Shown: positions 10,001 through 19,515, counted from the first letter of the stretch. The stretch: 64,000 nucleotides of DNA from an uncultured Phascolarctobacterium sp. (GCA_905200645.1 CAJKLD010000009.1:5377-69376), one strand, 5' to 3'. The notes: generated by a model from the letters alone, not told the origin. A program made the numbers and translations.

Positions 10001-13000
10001 ACCCAAATGTGCGCCAGTTTCTGAACATCATCTTGTCCTAATTCTGTTTCTGTTCCATCTTTTAGCACATTCAAAGCATATACTGCATTACTAAAGGTAG
10101 TAATAGTAGTTCCATCATCATTCTTTAAATCATACTTACCCAAATCATAAGCGTTTTTAGTGTCGTCCCACATATCTGCGGCAATGATGGCGTCAGTAGC
10201 ATTTTCGCCATTTTTCAAAATTAACTTATGAGCGTTTTCACCGCTAAAGTTATTCAGGAAATTATGCAGACGTTGTACAGAAGTAACAGTGCTGCCAGCA
10301 GAATCTTTGCTATCAACTTGGCCAATGTTAGAAATATCCAGTACCGTTGTTGCAGCGTCCAGCGTCAAATCGCCGCCAGCGCGCAAGTCGCTGTCGATAT
10401 AAATGTCGCTGCCGGTAATTTCCATGGCGCCAAAGGATTCTAAATAACCCTTGTCAAGAGAGCCGAGCATAGCCTTAACTGTTCCTTGCGTTCCCTTATC
10501 CTTCTTGGCGGTTGCGGTAATTTTAATTGAGCCATTTTCATGCTTGGTATTATCATCACCTTTTACATATTCGCCAGCTTTATAAGCATAGAATTCACCT
10601 AAATCAGGCACAGGGTAATTTTCTTCATCTATACTGCCTATGTTGTCCACCGTGTATTGCGCGTTATTATTGTTGCGTCCGCCGCGAATGCCGTTGATTT
10701 GCGTAGCGCCGCTTTCATCGCCATTTTCTTTCTTGTAATTGGCTTTAGCAGAGCTTACATGACCGTAAATTTCTATGTCGCCGCCGTTGATGATGACATC
10801 ACCGCGAGTTTTATTATTGACATTTACTTGATTATAATTATAACTTGTATTGCCACTTCCATCGCTGACTAACTTTTTAAAGTGAGCGTTGCCGGTTGCT
10901 TTAATCTTGCCGTAGATTTCTACGCCGTTATCCGTATCCAAGGTTACGGAAGAACCGTACAGCTCCGAAGCGCCGCCCAGCTTAATGCTCTTGCCATTGT
11001 CTACTTCTTTACCATCTTCCCCGGTAGTTTTTGTATCAATGGTCAAATCGCCGTCGCTGTAAATAACGCCGTTAAACATTTGATTTCCGCTTGTACCAAA
11101 ATTTGTAATGCTCAAGCCGCCGTTATAAACAGCAAAACCGCCTTTAGAGCTTACGCCAATATTGCCAAAGTCTAATTTGATAGGCTCCGTCCTTCCATTA
11201 CCAGCATACATAATAGTCATAAAAGGATTATATGCCGTGCCGTATTGGATGTAGTCAATACCTTTTCTACGAGATGCAAATTCTTCTTCATTCGCTTGGT
11301 CTGCTCTGCCAAAATATTCAGCAGCCGCAGGACGGAAGCAGTCTAAGATAGGCGTCGTACCAGAGTTATAATTTGAACCATTATATCTACCGTCGTAAAT
11401 ACGCCAATCGCCAGTTCCTTCTCCTTGTTTTTCTCCGTTTACATAGGAGAAGTCGAAATTATATTCAGCTGGGTTATTTGCAGCACCATTTGCAATGTAT
11501 TTAGCGTCTTGCAATCGTAAATCATTTTCATTCAATGAATTAAAAACTGTGTCATTTTGAGGAGCTATGTAATGTGCAGCACTTGCAGAAACAATACCGT
11601 TATTTTTAACTATTGTGCCATATATTGCACCAATATTAACATTACCACTTGTCTGTTTTTGATAACTGCCATCAGTCTGCTTTAATCCCGCAAAAAGTTC
11701 ACCTCTAGTATAGGCGTTTTCTATATGTAATGTTCCTAGGTTTTCTTTATTCGTGTTTATTACACCAATAATTCCACCAACATTATTATGTCTATCTGAT
11801 TCATCAACCAACCCTCTAATTACACCAATATTATAGATATTAGTCAGATAATCATCAGTATTAGAAGCTTTTACGCCGATAATTCCACCAACGCCCGAAT
11901 TATGCACTTCTTTAGCATAATTTTTATTGTAAGAAGTAACATTACCGGCGTTAAAAACATTTTTAATATTAGCTTTCCAAATTGCACCCATAATGCCGCC
12001 AGTAGCCTGGGTAATATTATAAACAGCGCCCGTATTATAGCTTTGTTCCATACTTCCACTGAAGCGCCCGGCTACACCGCCTACATGAATACCGCCGGTT
12101 TGGTAGCTGCTATCGCCAATTACACCGTCGTTATACACATTATATAAAATGCCTCTAGCAGTAACATTTTCCGTTGTTCCGCCAACAATACCGCCCATAT
12201 TTATCCATACAGGCTCTTTTTTTATATTATCTTCCCCAACAAATGATCTTACATGACCTAAATTATAGCTGTTGGCAATAGAGCCATTATACATTAGGCC
12301 TACTATGCCGCCAATATTCATTCCGCCTCGTACTTCACCAACATTATAGCTATTTGTTATAAGTGCTTCTTCAGAATTTGACTTGATACCTACTAATTTA
12401 TTTTTAATACCATTAGTAACATCCACAGATTGATTACCGTATACATTACCTTGGTCAACTTTCCCGGCAATGCCACCTACATTATTAACAACAATAATAG
12501 TCTTTGCTTCGGAATTCCAAGACGTTCTATAGCTATAATAATCAAATAAATCAGTGACAGAAACTTTTCCCCTATTACCAACACTATTTATTTTAATACT
12601 ACCACTGTTTTCATATACATAGCCAGCAATACCGCCTGCATTACCAATATATGCTAACTCCCTGCCAAGATTACTGGGACGTATCCATTCGGTCAACAAT
12701 TTTTCATCTTTATTACGAGCGCCTGTAGCATAAATTTCACCGCCGTTATTAATACTATTTTTTATCGAACTAGCTTTACCAACACCAGTTGTCCCCAAAT
12801 ACCCAACAATACCGCCTACATTATGCGCTCCATAAATCTTGTTTTCTTTATTAACAGCATCTTCTATAGAAGTATTATCGGCACGACCAATAATACCTCC
12901 TATATTACCAGCAAGATAATACTCGAATTTTTTAGTATTATCTATTTTAGATATACTTTTTACATTTCCTTCATTATTTACTTTTTTTAAAGAAGCACCT

Positions 13001-14799
13001 ACGCTGCTTCCGACAATACCACCTACATTAGCCACATTTGCTTTCGAATTTGGTAAATCGCTATCACCATTTTCATAAGTGTAATTATTATTATTATCTC
13101 GTACAGCAACTGCTTGCTTTCTTTCACCAATTAACTCTCCAGAAGGATTTTGGGCACCTTTTATTGCATCACCATCTTCTTTATACGAACCTTTAACGCC
13201 ATAATAATAATATTCTTCCCCAATGCTACCCGTTGCCGTAATGCTATTATAGTTAGCGGCGTTAACTACAGTGCCGCCATCCATTCTGCCAACAATGCCG
13301 CCTACGTTGTAGCCGCCGCTGATATCCATTTTGTTATAAATCTGCGTGCCGTTTTCGTCGCCAAGAGCTGCATTTTGGGCATAGCCAACCAAACCGCCAA
13401 CCTCATGGCCGCCGGTTACGCGTCCGATATTATAGGTGCTGCCGCTAAGCGTGCCGCCGGTCATGTTGCCGACAATGCCGCCAATTTTTTCACTATCATT
13501 GCCAGTACCGGTTATACCACCTATATTTACCAAATCCTTTAAAGTGCTGCTGCCCGTAGCACTGCCGACAATGCCGCCCACATTAGTTTCACCGGTAACG
13601 TTAGCAGAGGTAGTAATATTGCTGATAGCGGTATTGCTTGCACTGCCCACAATAGCGCCTACATTGTTTCCACCTGTTATGGTGCCGCCAACCAAATTGA
13701 TATTTTTAATGGAAGCGTCAGCAGTTTTAGCAAACAGACCTACGTTAGTAGATGTATCATCGCCTTTAATATTCAAATCAAAAATATTATAGCCCAGTCC
13801 GTCAAAGCTGCCGGAAAAAGCTTCACCTTTATCACCAATAACGGAAATAAAGCCGTTATTCCATGTGCCGGTTTCTACGGCGTCAATGCTATTGTGCAAA
13901 GCATATCTGCCGCTAACGTTAGTATTCATAGCCTGCAGCTGCTGTACATTATCAATCCACATGTAGCCATCTGCTTTTGTGTAGTCACTGCCATCAACTT
14001 TTGCTATTACAGTCGTTTTGCTATCATTAGCACCTACAGTAGTATCAGTATCTTTAAACACATAACCACCATTCTCAGCATCATACGCAGTATAGCCAAC
14101 AGTTAAGTTTTGTCCAGCATTATTTGTTTTTACAGTAAGCTGCGCACCTTGTACATCAGATTTATACAGCTCTTTGCCTTGAGTATCACGAATGCGGTCA
14201 GCGTCCAGCACAATGCGGTCGCCCACAAAGGTTACCTTACCTTGAGCGGCGTTAATATAGCCTAAGTGCATCAGCTCGCCTGCTGTGATATTATTGTTTC
14301 CCAAACTATCTAAATTACCGTTTTGATTAAACTTATTAAATTCTTCTTTACCAAGATTTTGGTTCGAAACATACAGGCTGCCTACGTTAATCTGCGCCGA
14401 TTTGCCAATAGTTACGCCTGCGGGATTTACTATAAAAACATTGCCGTTGTTGGCGTTAATAGTACCGTAAATTTCGCTGACCGGGCCTGCGTTAACGTAG
14501 TTCAGTACATTAAAATTGCCGCCGCCATCTTTACTAAAATTTACAATGGCATTACCGCCTATGGAAAAGCTATCCCATTTAATAGCTGCGTTTGTTCCAT
14601 TTTGCACAATGTCCATAATATTATTATTAGAATTTATCGTACCACTACCGCCAACAAATTGCCACCCCGTAGGCAGCGTAACGTTTTGCGGCACGGCCAA
14701 TGCTACGCCTGCGCTATAAGCAAACAAAGCGCCGGTCAGAGAAAACAGGCGGATATATCTAGTAATATTGCGCTGCTTTTTCTTTTTATTTATAGTCAT
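7066..14799 (-). CDS. Two-partner secretion exoprotein (TpsA), giant GLUG-repeat adhesin
   Basis: This is the secreted partner of the adjacent TpsB and is predicted to form an extracellular beta-helix. I start at 14799 (MTINKKKKQRN): GGGAGC lies a good distance upstream, whereas the ATG at 14838 has no clear ribosome site. The product is about 2,577 residues. A signal peptide ends near AYSAGVALA. The haemagglutination-activity/TPS domain follows (about residues 38-160), with NVTLPTGWQFVGGSGTIN and VFIVNPAGVTIGKSAQINV. Two blocks of GLUG repeats (about 400-1070 and 1640-2230) flank a middle segment of repetitive beta-strands. The C-terminus has a Pro/Asp-rich linker and an MBG-like domain (VDKAVINLTLKDVYRLFGD). 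I see no CdiA-type toxin tip and no immunity gene, so adhesion is more likely than contact inhibition; the ligand is unknown. Confidence 0.9.
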   Translation of the reverse strand: MTINKKKKQRNITRYIRLFSLTGALFAYSAGVALAVPQNVTLPTGWQFVGGSGTINSNNNIMDIVQNGTNAAIKWDSFSIGGNAIVNFSKDGGGNFNVLNYVNAGPVSEIYGTINANNGNVFIVNPAGVTIGKSAQINVGSLYVSNQNLGKEEFNKFNQNGNLDSLGNNNITAGELMHLGYINAAQGKVTFVGDRIVLDADRIRDTQGKELYKSDVQGAQLTVKTNNAGQNLTVGYTAYDAENGGYVFKDTDTTVGANDSKTTVIAKVDGSDYTKADGYMWIDNVQQLQAMNTNVSGRYALHNSIDAVETGTWNNGFISVIGDKGEAFSGSFDGLGYNIFDLNIKGDDTSTNVGLFAKTADASIKNINLVGGTITGGNNVGAIVGSASNTAISNITTSANVTGETNVGGIVGSATGSSTLKDLVNIGGITGTGNDSEKIGGIVGNMTGGTLSGSTYNIGRVTGGHEVGGLVGYAQNAALGDENGTQIYNKMDISGGYNVGGIVGRMDGGTVVNAANYNSITATGSIGEEYYYYGVKGSYKEDGDAIKGAQNPSGELIGERKQAVAVRDNNNNYTYENGDSDLPNSKANVANVGGIVGSSVGASLKKVNNEGNVKSISKIDNTKKFEYYLAGNIGGIIGRADNTSIEDAVNKENKIYGAHNVGGIVGYLGTTGVGKASSIKNSINNGGEIYATGARNKDEKLLTEWIRPSNLGRELAYIGNAGGIAGYVYENSGSIKINSVGNRGKVSVTDLFDYYSYRTSWNSEAKTIIVVNNVGGIAGKVDQGNVYGNQSVDVTNGIKNKLVGIKSNSEEALITNSYNVGEVRGGMNIGGIVGLMYNGSIANSYNLGHVRSFVGEDNIKKEPVWINMGGIVGGTTENVTARGILYNVYNDGVIGDSSYQTGGIHVGGVAGRFSGSMEQSYNTGAVYNITQATGGIMGAIWKANIKNVFNAGNVTSYNKNYAKEVHNSGVGGIIGVKASNTDDYLTNIYNIGVIRGLVDESDRHNNVGGIIGVINTNKENLGTLHIENAYTRGELFAGLKQTDGSYQKQTSGNVNIGAIYGTIVKNNGIVSASAAHYIAPQNDTVFNSLNENDLRLQDAKYIANGAANNPAEYNFDFSYVNGEKQGEGTGDWRIYDGRYNGSNYNSGTTPILDCFRPAAAEYFGRADQANEEEFASRRKGIDYIQYGTAYNPFMTIMYAGNGRTEPIKLDFGNIGVSSKGGFAVYNGGLSITNFGTSGNQMFNGVIYSDGDLTIDTKTTGEDGKEVDNGKSIKLGGASELYGSSVTLDTDNGVEIYGKIKATGNAHFKKLVSDGSGNTSYNYNQVNVNNKTRGDVIINGGDIEIYGHVSSAKANYKKENGDESGATQINGIRGGRNNNNAQYTVDNIGSIDEENYPVPDLGEFYAYKAGEYVKGDDNTKHENGSIKITATAKKDKGTQGTVKAMLGSLDKGYLESFGAMEITGSDIYIDSDLRAGGDLTLDAATTVLDISNIGQVDSKDSAGSTVTSVQRLHNFLNNFSGENAHKLILKNGENATDAIIAADMWDDTKNAYDLGKYDLKNDDGTTITTFSNAVYALNVLKDGTETELGQDDVQKLAHIWVENGEQLKGIQSAKSQGALSKNFALKDDIDMFGVSGYQSIEGFTGNFDGRDNRIIGFGSGKAEVGVGIFKTIGKQASVKDVKIYNSRIGGNTATDSTGLLADYNNGTIENVTTFGNRVEIASGTGGGLVGTNSGTISNVTTSDIVTSQAEATLGGIVGTNTNVGTNNNQGTIKNVTANSAVVGQNAGALGGVVGKNEGKIEHAVSTHGVISGLFGSDDLNDANEYGSSQNIGGVVGINSGTINSSGTINSAYNDSYINGWNNIGGVIGTNSQNGNVKNIVNGSEMYGGSNIGGIVGENGGTIDNGRNNGAIVADANHVLDKQGQGGTHASGANVGGLAGVNSGSMSNLVNDISAAIEGKTNVGGIIGLNQGFLSSSQNLMNQGKILGVTYVGGIVGENQGVIYNVANTNDYTLGYNNDYQSAGEFFGGIVGHNTGTVGDAKNNAAIIVNGSNVNYVGGIIGKNDGTIAQADAEVKDEQGNVVKDSKYAGYLINNGKVMAEDSDYVGGLIGENNGTISKTNLINSITGEVSGRKNVGGLIGHNTAKVEGGRDDGNNYYAYQVYNNGTVTGTDAKVGGLVGSNDTNGILMAGYNTGAISGGTNVGGVVGNNAGIVDQVFTTTGDIAGASNGTMKNAYSIEKGDQKDKFNNDIEDDTTIWATYGDEYGTQKLLKVFLTKLQFVPNAGQETALTNLVYDAQNHRIIVKEEGGKVKVFKDNVEIGYFKPASGDQNAAHSLADYLNTMDTDALSSLLSGSSFKDAGKHQIFNTQQINTKGQNNNPNNLGFDVTNIKVDYDGNPPTDPTDPDVPQPPKPDDPINEVTVDKAVINLTLKDVYRLFGDANTLYKDASLTPGGEYSYSFDKNFTKEMLEELKNLQVIMPKSDGAVNGSTTNAVGDYDWSLVAELTGGLADNYQFDANGSSSHEFFGAGKSHVVDIPADKPKFDDWEDKYSWYYGWDKKREERERKAEVHFVDGGMELN
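8100..13600 (-). repeat. GLUG-repeat coding blocks within tpsA
   Basis: The reading frame repeatedly encodes variants of VGGIVG separated by about 20-45 residues, usually after G-x-N and followed by a short N-rich strand. Examples are NVGGIVGSATG, NVGGLIGENNG and KVGGLVGSNDT. One block spans roughly 11,600-13,600 and another 8,100-9,890. The segment between them lacks the motif but remains Asn/Gly-rich. Repeats are diverged at DNA level, so this is an old protein repeat rather than recent DNA duplication. Confidence 0.85.
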
Positions 14800-14868
14800 T
14801 TTTTTCGCTCCCTTCAAACTGCGGCCTGCGCTGCTCATACCAAACAGCCTGCGCCGCCCTCGCTTTTA

Positions 14869-16548
14869 TCAGAACATTTTATAAACCTGGAACCACATTC
14901 TGCCGCGGTGGTCATGGTCTTCGCTTTGATAAGGCTCGCCGTGTATTTTCCAGGCATAGTCAAATTGTGCGTACCAATCGTTTTCTTTGGCATAGCGCAG
15001 ACCCAGACCCCAGCCTGCCAAATTGCGGTGCTGATTGTAGCCCTTGGCAATGGTCACCTCGCCTACGTCGATAAACGCAGCAACCTCCAAGCCTTCAATA
15101 TCCGTTCTTCTTCTCAGCTCCATAGTAGCGTTATAGCCTACGTCGCCGCTGGTTTCGGAAGCAGGATAAGCTCTGACGCCGTTCATACCGCCCAAGTAAA
15201 AGCGTTCGCTGCCGTCTAGGCCTCTGTTTGCCAGCTGAGCGTGCGCTTCTATGCGCAGATTCCAGTCCGTCCAATAGCGAACATGTTTAAAATCTGCGGT
15301 CAGCTTATGGTAAGCGCCTTCAAAATATGCTTCCTGCTCTTTAGCGTCAATATCGCCGTACCAATAGGTTACATTGCCATAGGTAAATAAATTAGGCTGA
15401 TATTCGCTGGCAGCCAAGCCCACATGAAAAACATTAGCGTGCTTTTTATTAGTATCAGAGGCAGACATAATCAAATTGTCGCCAAAATTTAATTTATAAT
15501 CCATATTGTCTTCAATACGGCGGTAATCATAACCGTACAGCGCCGTAACGCGTTTGGACTTGTCGCGATATACGGGCGTCATGCCGTAAAAGCTGAATGC
15601 TTCGGAATCGCCGTATTGATTAAAAAAGCCGTTCTGCCAGCCAATATCGTAGGTGGTTTTGCTAACGCCCACACCTATTCTGGTGCCGCGGCTGCCAACT
15701 GCCGTTTCGTAGTTTACAGCGTAATTTTTGGTGTGCTTATTGCTGATAGAACCGGTAATGCCAATTTTATCGCCCTGCTCGCCGGGATTGTTTATTTCTG
15801 TGTGAATGCCATATCTGTATCTGCCGGAGCTTTTGCTGCCGCCGTTATCGGCAAACACATAATTATTCCAGACCGGCCGGCGCAGAATTTCTACTGCCAA
15901 GCCTGTGGTCAGCGGCCTGCTGCCGGGATACAAAGAACCTCTGGCAATAACGCCGGGTAAATCGTTAAGGTCATTCATAACCCTTTCCAGCTTTTTATCG
16001 GTAATAACCACATCTTTTTTCAGCGGTTCCAAAAACTTTACCAATACCCTGTCGGCTACTTTGGAAGTATTTTGTACCATTTTAATATCGTCATACGAAG
16101 CTGCGTAAACGGCAACCTCAAGCTCGCCGTTTGTAATTTCCTGTTCCGGCACCACTGCCTGCGATACGGTAAAGCCGCAGTCTCTGGCATATTTGGTAAC
16201 CTCGTCCGTCAAAAGCTGCAATTCTGCAAAGGCTACGCTTCTGTGCGTATAAGCAGCCAAAATATCCTGCAGCTTTTTGTTTTGATGTACTTCCGGCAGC
16301 ACAAAGCCTGTCAGCTTGATGCTCTTAACATAGAACGCCGGATTTTCCTGCGTACCGGTATTGCCGGGTTGATATGCTTCCTTCTGCTGCAAGCGGTTTT
16401 CTACCTCCGCCTCCTGCTTACCGGTGCGGTAATAGGGATATTCGGTAACAGCAGTTTTATCAAAGCTTGGCAGCGGAGAGGCTGCAAACGCTGTCGTATT
16501 TAACACAGCACAAAGCAACGTGGTAGTTATAATTCCTATTTTTTTCAT
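14869..16548 (-). CDS. Two-partner secretion outer-membrane transporter (TpsB, ShlB/FhaC family)
   Basis: TpsB proteins form a 16-strand outer-membrane barrel with two periplasmic POTRA domains and export their cognate TpsA. The 559-residue protein has a signal peptide (MKKIGIITTTLLCAVLNTTA), then POTRA-like segments (about residues 70-210, including NPAFYVKSIKLTGFVLPEV). The rest is barrel. The conserved L6 loop motif appears as GGMNGVRAYPASE (VRAY in place of VRGY), followed by GDVGYNATMELRRR and AAFIDVGEV. The C-terminal residue is Phe, typical for BamA-assembled barrels. It is first in the tpsBA operon, about 70 nt before tpsA. Confidence 0.94.
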   Translation of the reverse strand: MKKIGIITTTLLCAVLNTTAFAASPLPSFDKTAVTEYPYYRTGKQEAEVENRLQQKEAYQPGNTGTQENPAFYVKSIKLTGFVLPEVHQNKKLQDILAAYTHRSVAFAELQLLTDEVTKYARDCGFTVSQAVVPEQEITNGELEVAVYAASYDDIKMVQNTSKVADRVLVKFLEPLKKDVVITDKKLERVMNDLNDLPGVIARGSLYPGSRPLTTGLAVEILRRPVWNNYVFADNGGSKSSGRYRYGIHTEINNPGEQGDKIGITGSISNKHTKNYAVNYETAVGSRGTRIGVGVSKTTYDIGWQNGFFNQYGDSEAFSFYGMTPVYRDKSKRVTALYGYDYRRIEDNMDYKLNFGDNLIMSASDTNKKHANVFHVGLAASEYQPNLFTYGNVTYWYGDIDAKEQEAYFEGAYHKLTADFKHVRYWTDWNLRIEAHAQLANRGLDGSERFYLGGMNGVRAYPASETSGDVGYNATMELRRRTDIEGLEVAAFIDVGEVTIAKGYNQHRNLAGWGLGLRYAKENDWYAQFDYAWKIHGEPYQSEDHDHRGRMWFQVYKMF

Positions 16549-16936
16549 ATTGCACTACTCCTTTAGCTTACATAAAAAATAAGTTTACTTATTACCTTTT
16601 TTACATCGCACAGTTTTTCCCCCCCGGATAAATAAGCTGCTTGTCAAAGAAAACGGCTTTTATCAATAGTGAGCATTTTATATTATTTATTCAAAAGAAA
16701 AATAAATATTATAATATTATTATCATTATACCACCGCCACAATTTATTCACAAGTCAATGGAGAACTTTTTAATTATTTACTCTGCGCTTTAGTAAAAGT
16801 TTTTCTCTCTCATCAATTACAGCCAAAACATCTTTCGGCAAAAACATCTTATGCAGGCAATAAAAATTTTTTGACAGACAAAATTTTTATGACAGCTAAT
16901 CTAAAGATAAATTTTTCTTTTTTTATCGCCAGCCTC
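16549..16936. other. Divergent intergenic region between tpsB and the tRNA operon
   Basis: No gene is visible in this roughly 390-nt AT-rich stretch. It holds the tpsBA promoter (16725-16753, minus) and a perfect A/T-only inverted repeat (10-bp arms at 16861-16870 and 16880-16889, 9-nt loop) of unknown meaning. A homopolymer C run occurs near 16620. Confidence 0.5.
16725..16753 (-). promoter_or_regulatory. Probable promoter of the tpsBA operon
   Basis: On the minus strand TTGTGA is followed after 17 nt by TATAAT with an extended TGG element. The predicted transcript would have a 5' leader of about 170 nt before tpsB. Confidence 0.6.
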
Positions 16937-16965
16937 TTGCCAAAAGCTCAATTTTATGGTATTAT
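16937..16965 (+). promoter_or_regulatory. Promoter of the tRNA operon
   Basis: TTGCCA and TATTAT are spaced by 17 nt, with an extended TGG before the -10. The start of tRNA-Asp is 26 nt downstream. Confidence 0.7.
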
Positions 16966-16990
16966 ATGTACTTGTCAGGCACCTGACAAT

Positions 16991-17067
16991 GGCCCGGTGG
17001 TTCAGTTGGTTAGAATGCCGCCCTGTCACGGCGGAGGTCGTGGGTTCGAGTCCCATCCGGGTCGCCA
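16991..17067 (+). tRNA. tRNA-Asp (GTC)
   Basis: A 77-nt cloverleaf with encoded CCA. The acceptor stem GGCCCGG pairs with CCGGGTC. The anticodon loop CTGTCAC gives anticodon GTC. The T-arm has the GGTTCGAGTCC pattern. Confidence 0.97.
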
Positions 17068-17070
17068 TTT

Positions 17071-17145
<75 letters not shown>

Positions 17146-17146
17146 T

Positions 17147-17220
17147 AGGGGTATAGTTCAATGGTAGAGCACCGGTCTCCAAAACCGTCGATCTGGGTTC
17201 GAGTCCTAGTACCCCTGCCA
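17147..17220 (+). tRNA. tRNA-Trp (CCA)
   Basis: A 74-nt cloverleaf with encoded CCA end. The acceptor AGGGGTA pairs with TACCCCT. Loop CTCCAAA gives anticodon CCA. One base follows tRNA-Gly, so the three form one transcript. Confidence 0.96.
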
Positions 17221-17231
17221 ACGTAAATAAA

Positions 17232-17268
17232 AGTCTGAGATTTTGTTAAACAAATCTCAGGCTTTTTT
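17232..17268 (+). terminator. Terminator of the tRNA operon
   Basis: A stem (AGTCTGAGATTTTG / CAAATCTCAGGCT, with G-T pairs) and a short loop are followed by a run of seven T on the plus strand. Confidence 0.85.
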
Positions 17269-17300
17269 TGTTGTTCATTTTTATTTTTTTTGCAAAGTGA

Positions 17301-17329
17301 AAGGGTCGCCTCACAACGAGACGACCCTT
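17301..17329 (-). terminator. Hairpin downstream of secF, possible terminator
   Basis: The 8-bp stem AAGGGTCG/CGACCCTT is extended by an inner CTC/GAG. It lies 35 nt past the secF stop. The T tract on the minus strand is imperfect (TTTCACTTTG), so the terminator call is moderate. Confidence 0.5.
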
Positions 17330-17363
17330 GAAAAATTTAAGGTTGCTAAAATTTTATCCTGTT

Positions 17364-18248
17364 TTATTCTCCCGCTTTTTTACCTCTCAAGAACAGCCAC
17401 AAAGGACCGGCCAGGAAGGTAGAAGTATACGCGCCGCTGGAGAAGCCTACTAACATCGCAAAGGAAAAATTGCGGATAGTTTCACCGCCAAAGAGAAAAA
17501 TAGAAACAACTGCAAACAAAGATGTACCCACAGTATAAATACTGCGTCCCATGGTCTGCCAAATACTGTTGTCAATCATATCGCTCAAAGATTCGCTGCG
17601 GCGATGAATTTTTAAGTTTTCACGAATGCGGTCAAAAATTACGATAGTACCGTTAATAGAATAGCCTACAACCGTCAGCAGCGCTGCTACAAAGGAAGAA
17701 TCCATTTCCATTTGGAACAAAGAGAAATAACTCAAAGTAACGCTGACATCGATAATCAAAGCGATAATTGCCGCAATGGCAAACTTAAACTCAAAGCGCA
17801 AAGTAATATAGGCAATCATCAAAATCCAAGACAGCACAATCGCCAAAACAGCCTGCTGAATAAGCTCGCCGCCTACGGTAGCGCCGACATTTTCTACACG
17901 CTGAATAGCAAAACCGCCCAGCTTACCTTTAAGGTCATCCATTACGGCACGGCGTTTTTCGTCATCAATAACGCCGGTACGAATCAGTACGCCCTTCGCT
18001 TCCTTAACATTACTGTCGCTGCTTTCCAGTTGGATAATACTGTTGCCTAAATCGTGACCCTTCAGTACGTCGCGCACCTCCGCAACCTGCACCGGTTTTT
18101 CAAAAACCAAATCCATAATACTGCCGCCGGTAAAATCAATGCCCAGATTAAAGCCTTTAATGAACATAGAACCAAAGCCGATAATCAAAAAGGTGATGGT
18201 AATGGCAAAGAAGATTTTATAATTTTTAACAATAGAAAATTTCTTCAT
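17364..18248 (-). CDS. secF: Protein translocase subunit SecF
   Basis: SecF works with SecD as a proton-driven RND-like motor that pulls preproteins across the inner membrane. The 294-residue protein has the first membrane segment (YKIFFAITITFLIIGFGSMF), the motif GIDFTGGSIMDL, a periplasmic domain and five further membrane segments. The core motif lies around TVVGYSINGTIVIFDRIREN. Its ATG overlaps the secD stop (TAATG), so translation is coupled. Confidence 0.96.
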   Translation of the reverse strand: MKKFSIVKNYKIFFAITITFLIIGFGSMFIKGFNLGIDFTGGSIMDLVFEKPVQVAEVRDVLKGHDLGNSIIQLESSDSNVKEAKGVLIRTGVIDDEKRRAVMDDLKGKLGGFAIQRVENVGATVGGELIQQAVLAIVLSWILMIAYITLRFEFKFAIAAIIALIIDVSVTLSYFSLFQMEMDSSFVAALLTVVGYSINGTIVIFDRIRENLKIHRRSESLSDMIDNSIWQTMGRSIYTVGTSLFAVVSIFLFGGETIRNFSFAMLVGFSSGAYTSTFLAGPLWLFLRGKKAGE

Positions 18249-19477
18249 TATTTAGCCACCTCCTTCGGCGCTCTAGCGCCAAACATAAAGGGGCTTTTAG
18301 TCAAATTGCTGTAAACTAGGAAACGCATAAGGAATTTGGTTACTGTTACGGCAGTAAACATACTGAGTAAAGTACCAAGCGCCAAAGTAACAGCAAAGCC
18401 CTTAATGGGGCCGGTACCTAAATAGAACAGCACGGCCGCTGCCATTAAGGTAGTTACATTGGAGTCTAAAATAGTGATAATAGCGCGGCTGAAACCGGAG
18501 TCCATAGCGCTGCGCAAAGTTTTGCCTTTCTGAATTTCTTCCTTGAAGCGTTCAAAAATCAAAACGTTAGCGTCAACAGCCATACCAATGGACAAAATAA
18601 TACCGGCAATACCCGGCAGGGTCAAGGTTGCGCCCAAATAACGCATAGTCAACAGCAGCAGCATTACATAAAGCAGCAAAGCAATATCGGCTACCACGCC
18701 GGATAAACGATAGAACAGCAGCATGAAAACAAAAACACCGGCAATACCAATCAGAAAAGCTTTAACGCTTTTATCCTTGGAGTCCTGACCCAAGGTAGGG
18801 CCAACGGTACGGTTTTCCAAAACCTCAATTTTTACAGGCAGACTGCCGCTGCGCAGTAAAATAGCCAAATGCTCGGCTTCCTCCACATTGCGGGAGCCGG
18901 AAATCTGTGCGCGGCCGCCGGTGATAGCTTCCTGCACTACGGGCGCGGTCAAAACCTCGCCGTCCAAAACGATAGCGATTTGCTTGCCTATGTTGCGGGC
19001 AGTCAAATCGGCAAACTTCTTACCGCCCTCGTCGCTGAATTCCAAGCCAACCACAGCCTGATTGCCTTGAGATACCTGCGCCCTGGCATCCTTCAAATCC
19101 TTACCTGTCAGTACAACCTTGCCGCTGACATCTTTAAATTGCAGCATAGCAGTACGTCCCAGCATAGCAATAGCCTTTTCAGGATCTTTAACACCGGGAA
19201 GCTCAACAATAATACGATCCTTGCCCTGACGCTGAATAACAGGCTCAGTCAAGCCCAGCTCATTAACACGGCGTTCAATAATTTTTACACTGCGGTTTAC
19301 AGCATCATCGTCAACCTTGAGCTCAGGAGTATCAACCGCCTGCAAAACGACATGCGTGCCGCCCTGCAAATCCAAGCCCTGTTTAATGGAGTTGGCCAGG
19401 GGAGAGATGTAAACACAGAAACCGCCGATTATCGCCAGCGCAATAACCAGAAATTTCCCCAACTCATTCCAACGCAA
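18248..19477 (-). CDS. secD: Protein translocase subunit SecD
   Basis: SecD is the partner of SecF in the SecDF motor. The 409-residue protein starts with a membrane segment, then GLDLQGGTHVVLQAVD. The P1 domain (RSVKIIERRVNELGLTEPVI, RIIVELPGV) follows, and then six membrane segments with GMAVDANVLIFERFKEE. Length is typical for a Firmicute SecD. It belongs to the yajC-fau-secD-secF end of the queuosine/Sec operon. Confidence 0.96.
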   Translation of the reverse strand: MRWNELGKFLVIALAIIGGFCVYISPLANSIKQGLDLQGGTHVVLQAVDTPELKVDDDAVNRSVKIIERRVNELGLTEPVIQRQGKDRIIVELPGVKDPEKAIAMLGRTAMLQFKDVSGKVVLTGKDLKDARAQVSQGNQAVVGLEFSDEGGKKFADLTARNIGKQIAIVLDGEVLTAPVVQEAITGGRAQISGSRNVEEAEHLAILLRSGSLPVKIEVLENRTVGPTLGQDSKDKSVKAFLIGIAGVFVFMLLFYRLSGVVADIALLLYVMLLLLTMRYLGATLTLPGIAGIILSIGMAVDANVLIFERFKEEIQKGKTLRSAMDSGFSRAIITILDSNVTTLMAAAVLFYLGTGPIKGFAVTLALGTLLSMFTAVTVTKFLMRFLVYSNLTKSPFMFGARAPKEVAK

Positions 19478-19515
19478 AATAATTTCCTCCTTAAAAAATG
19501 GATTTAATATATCAG

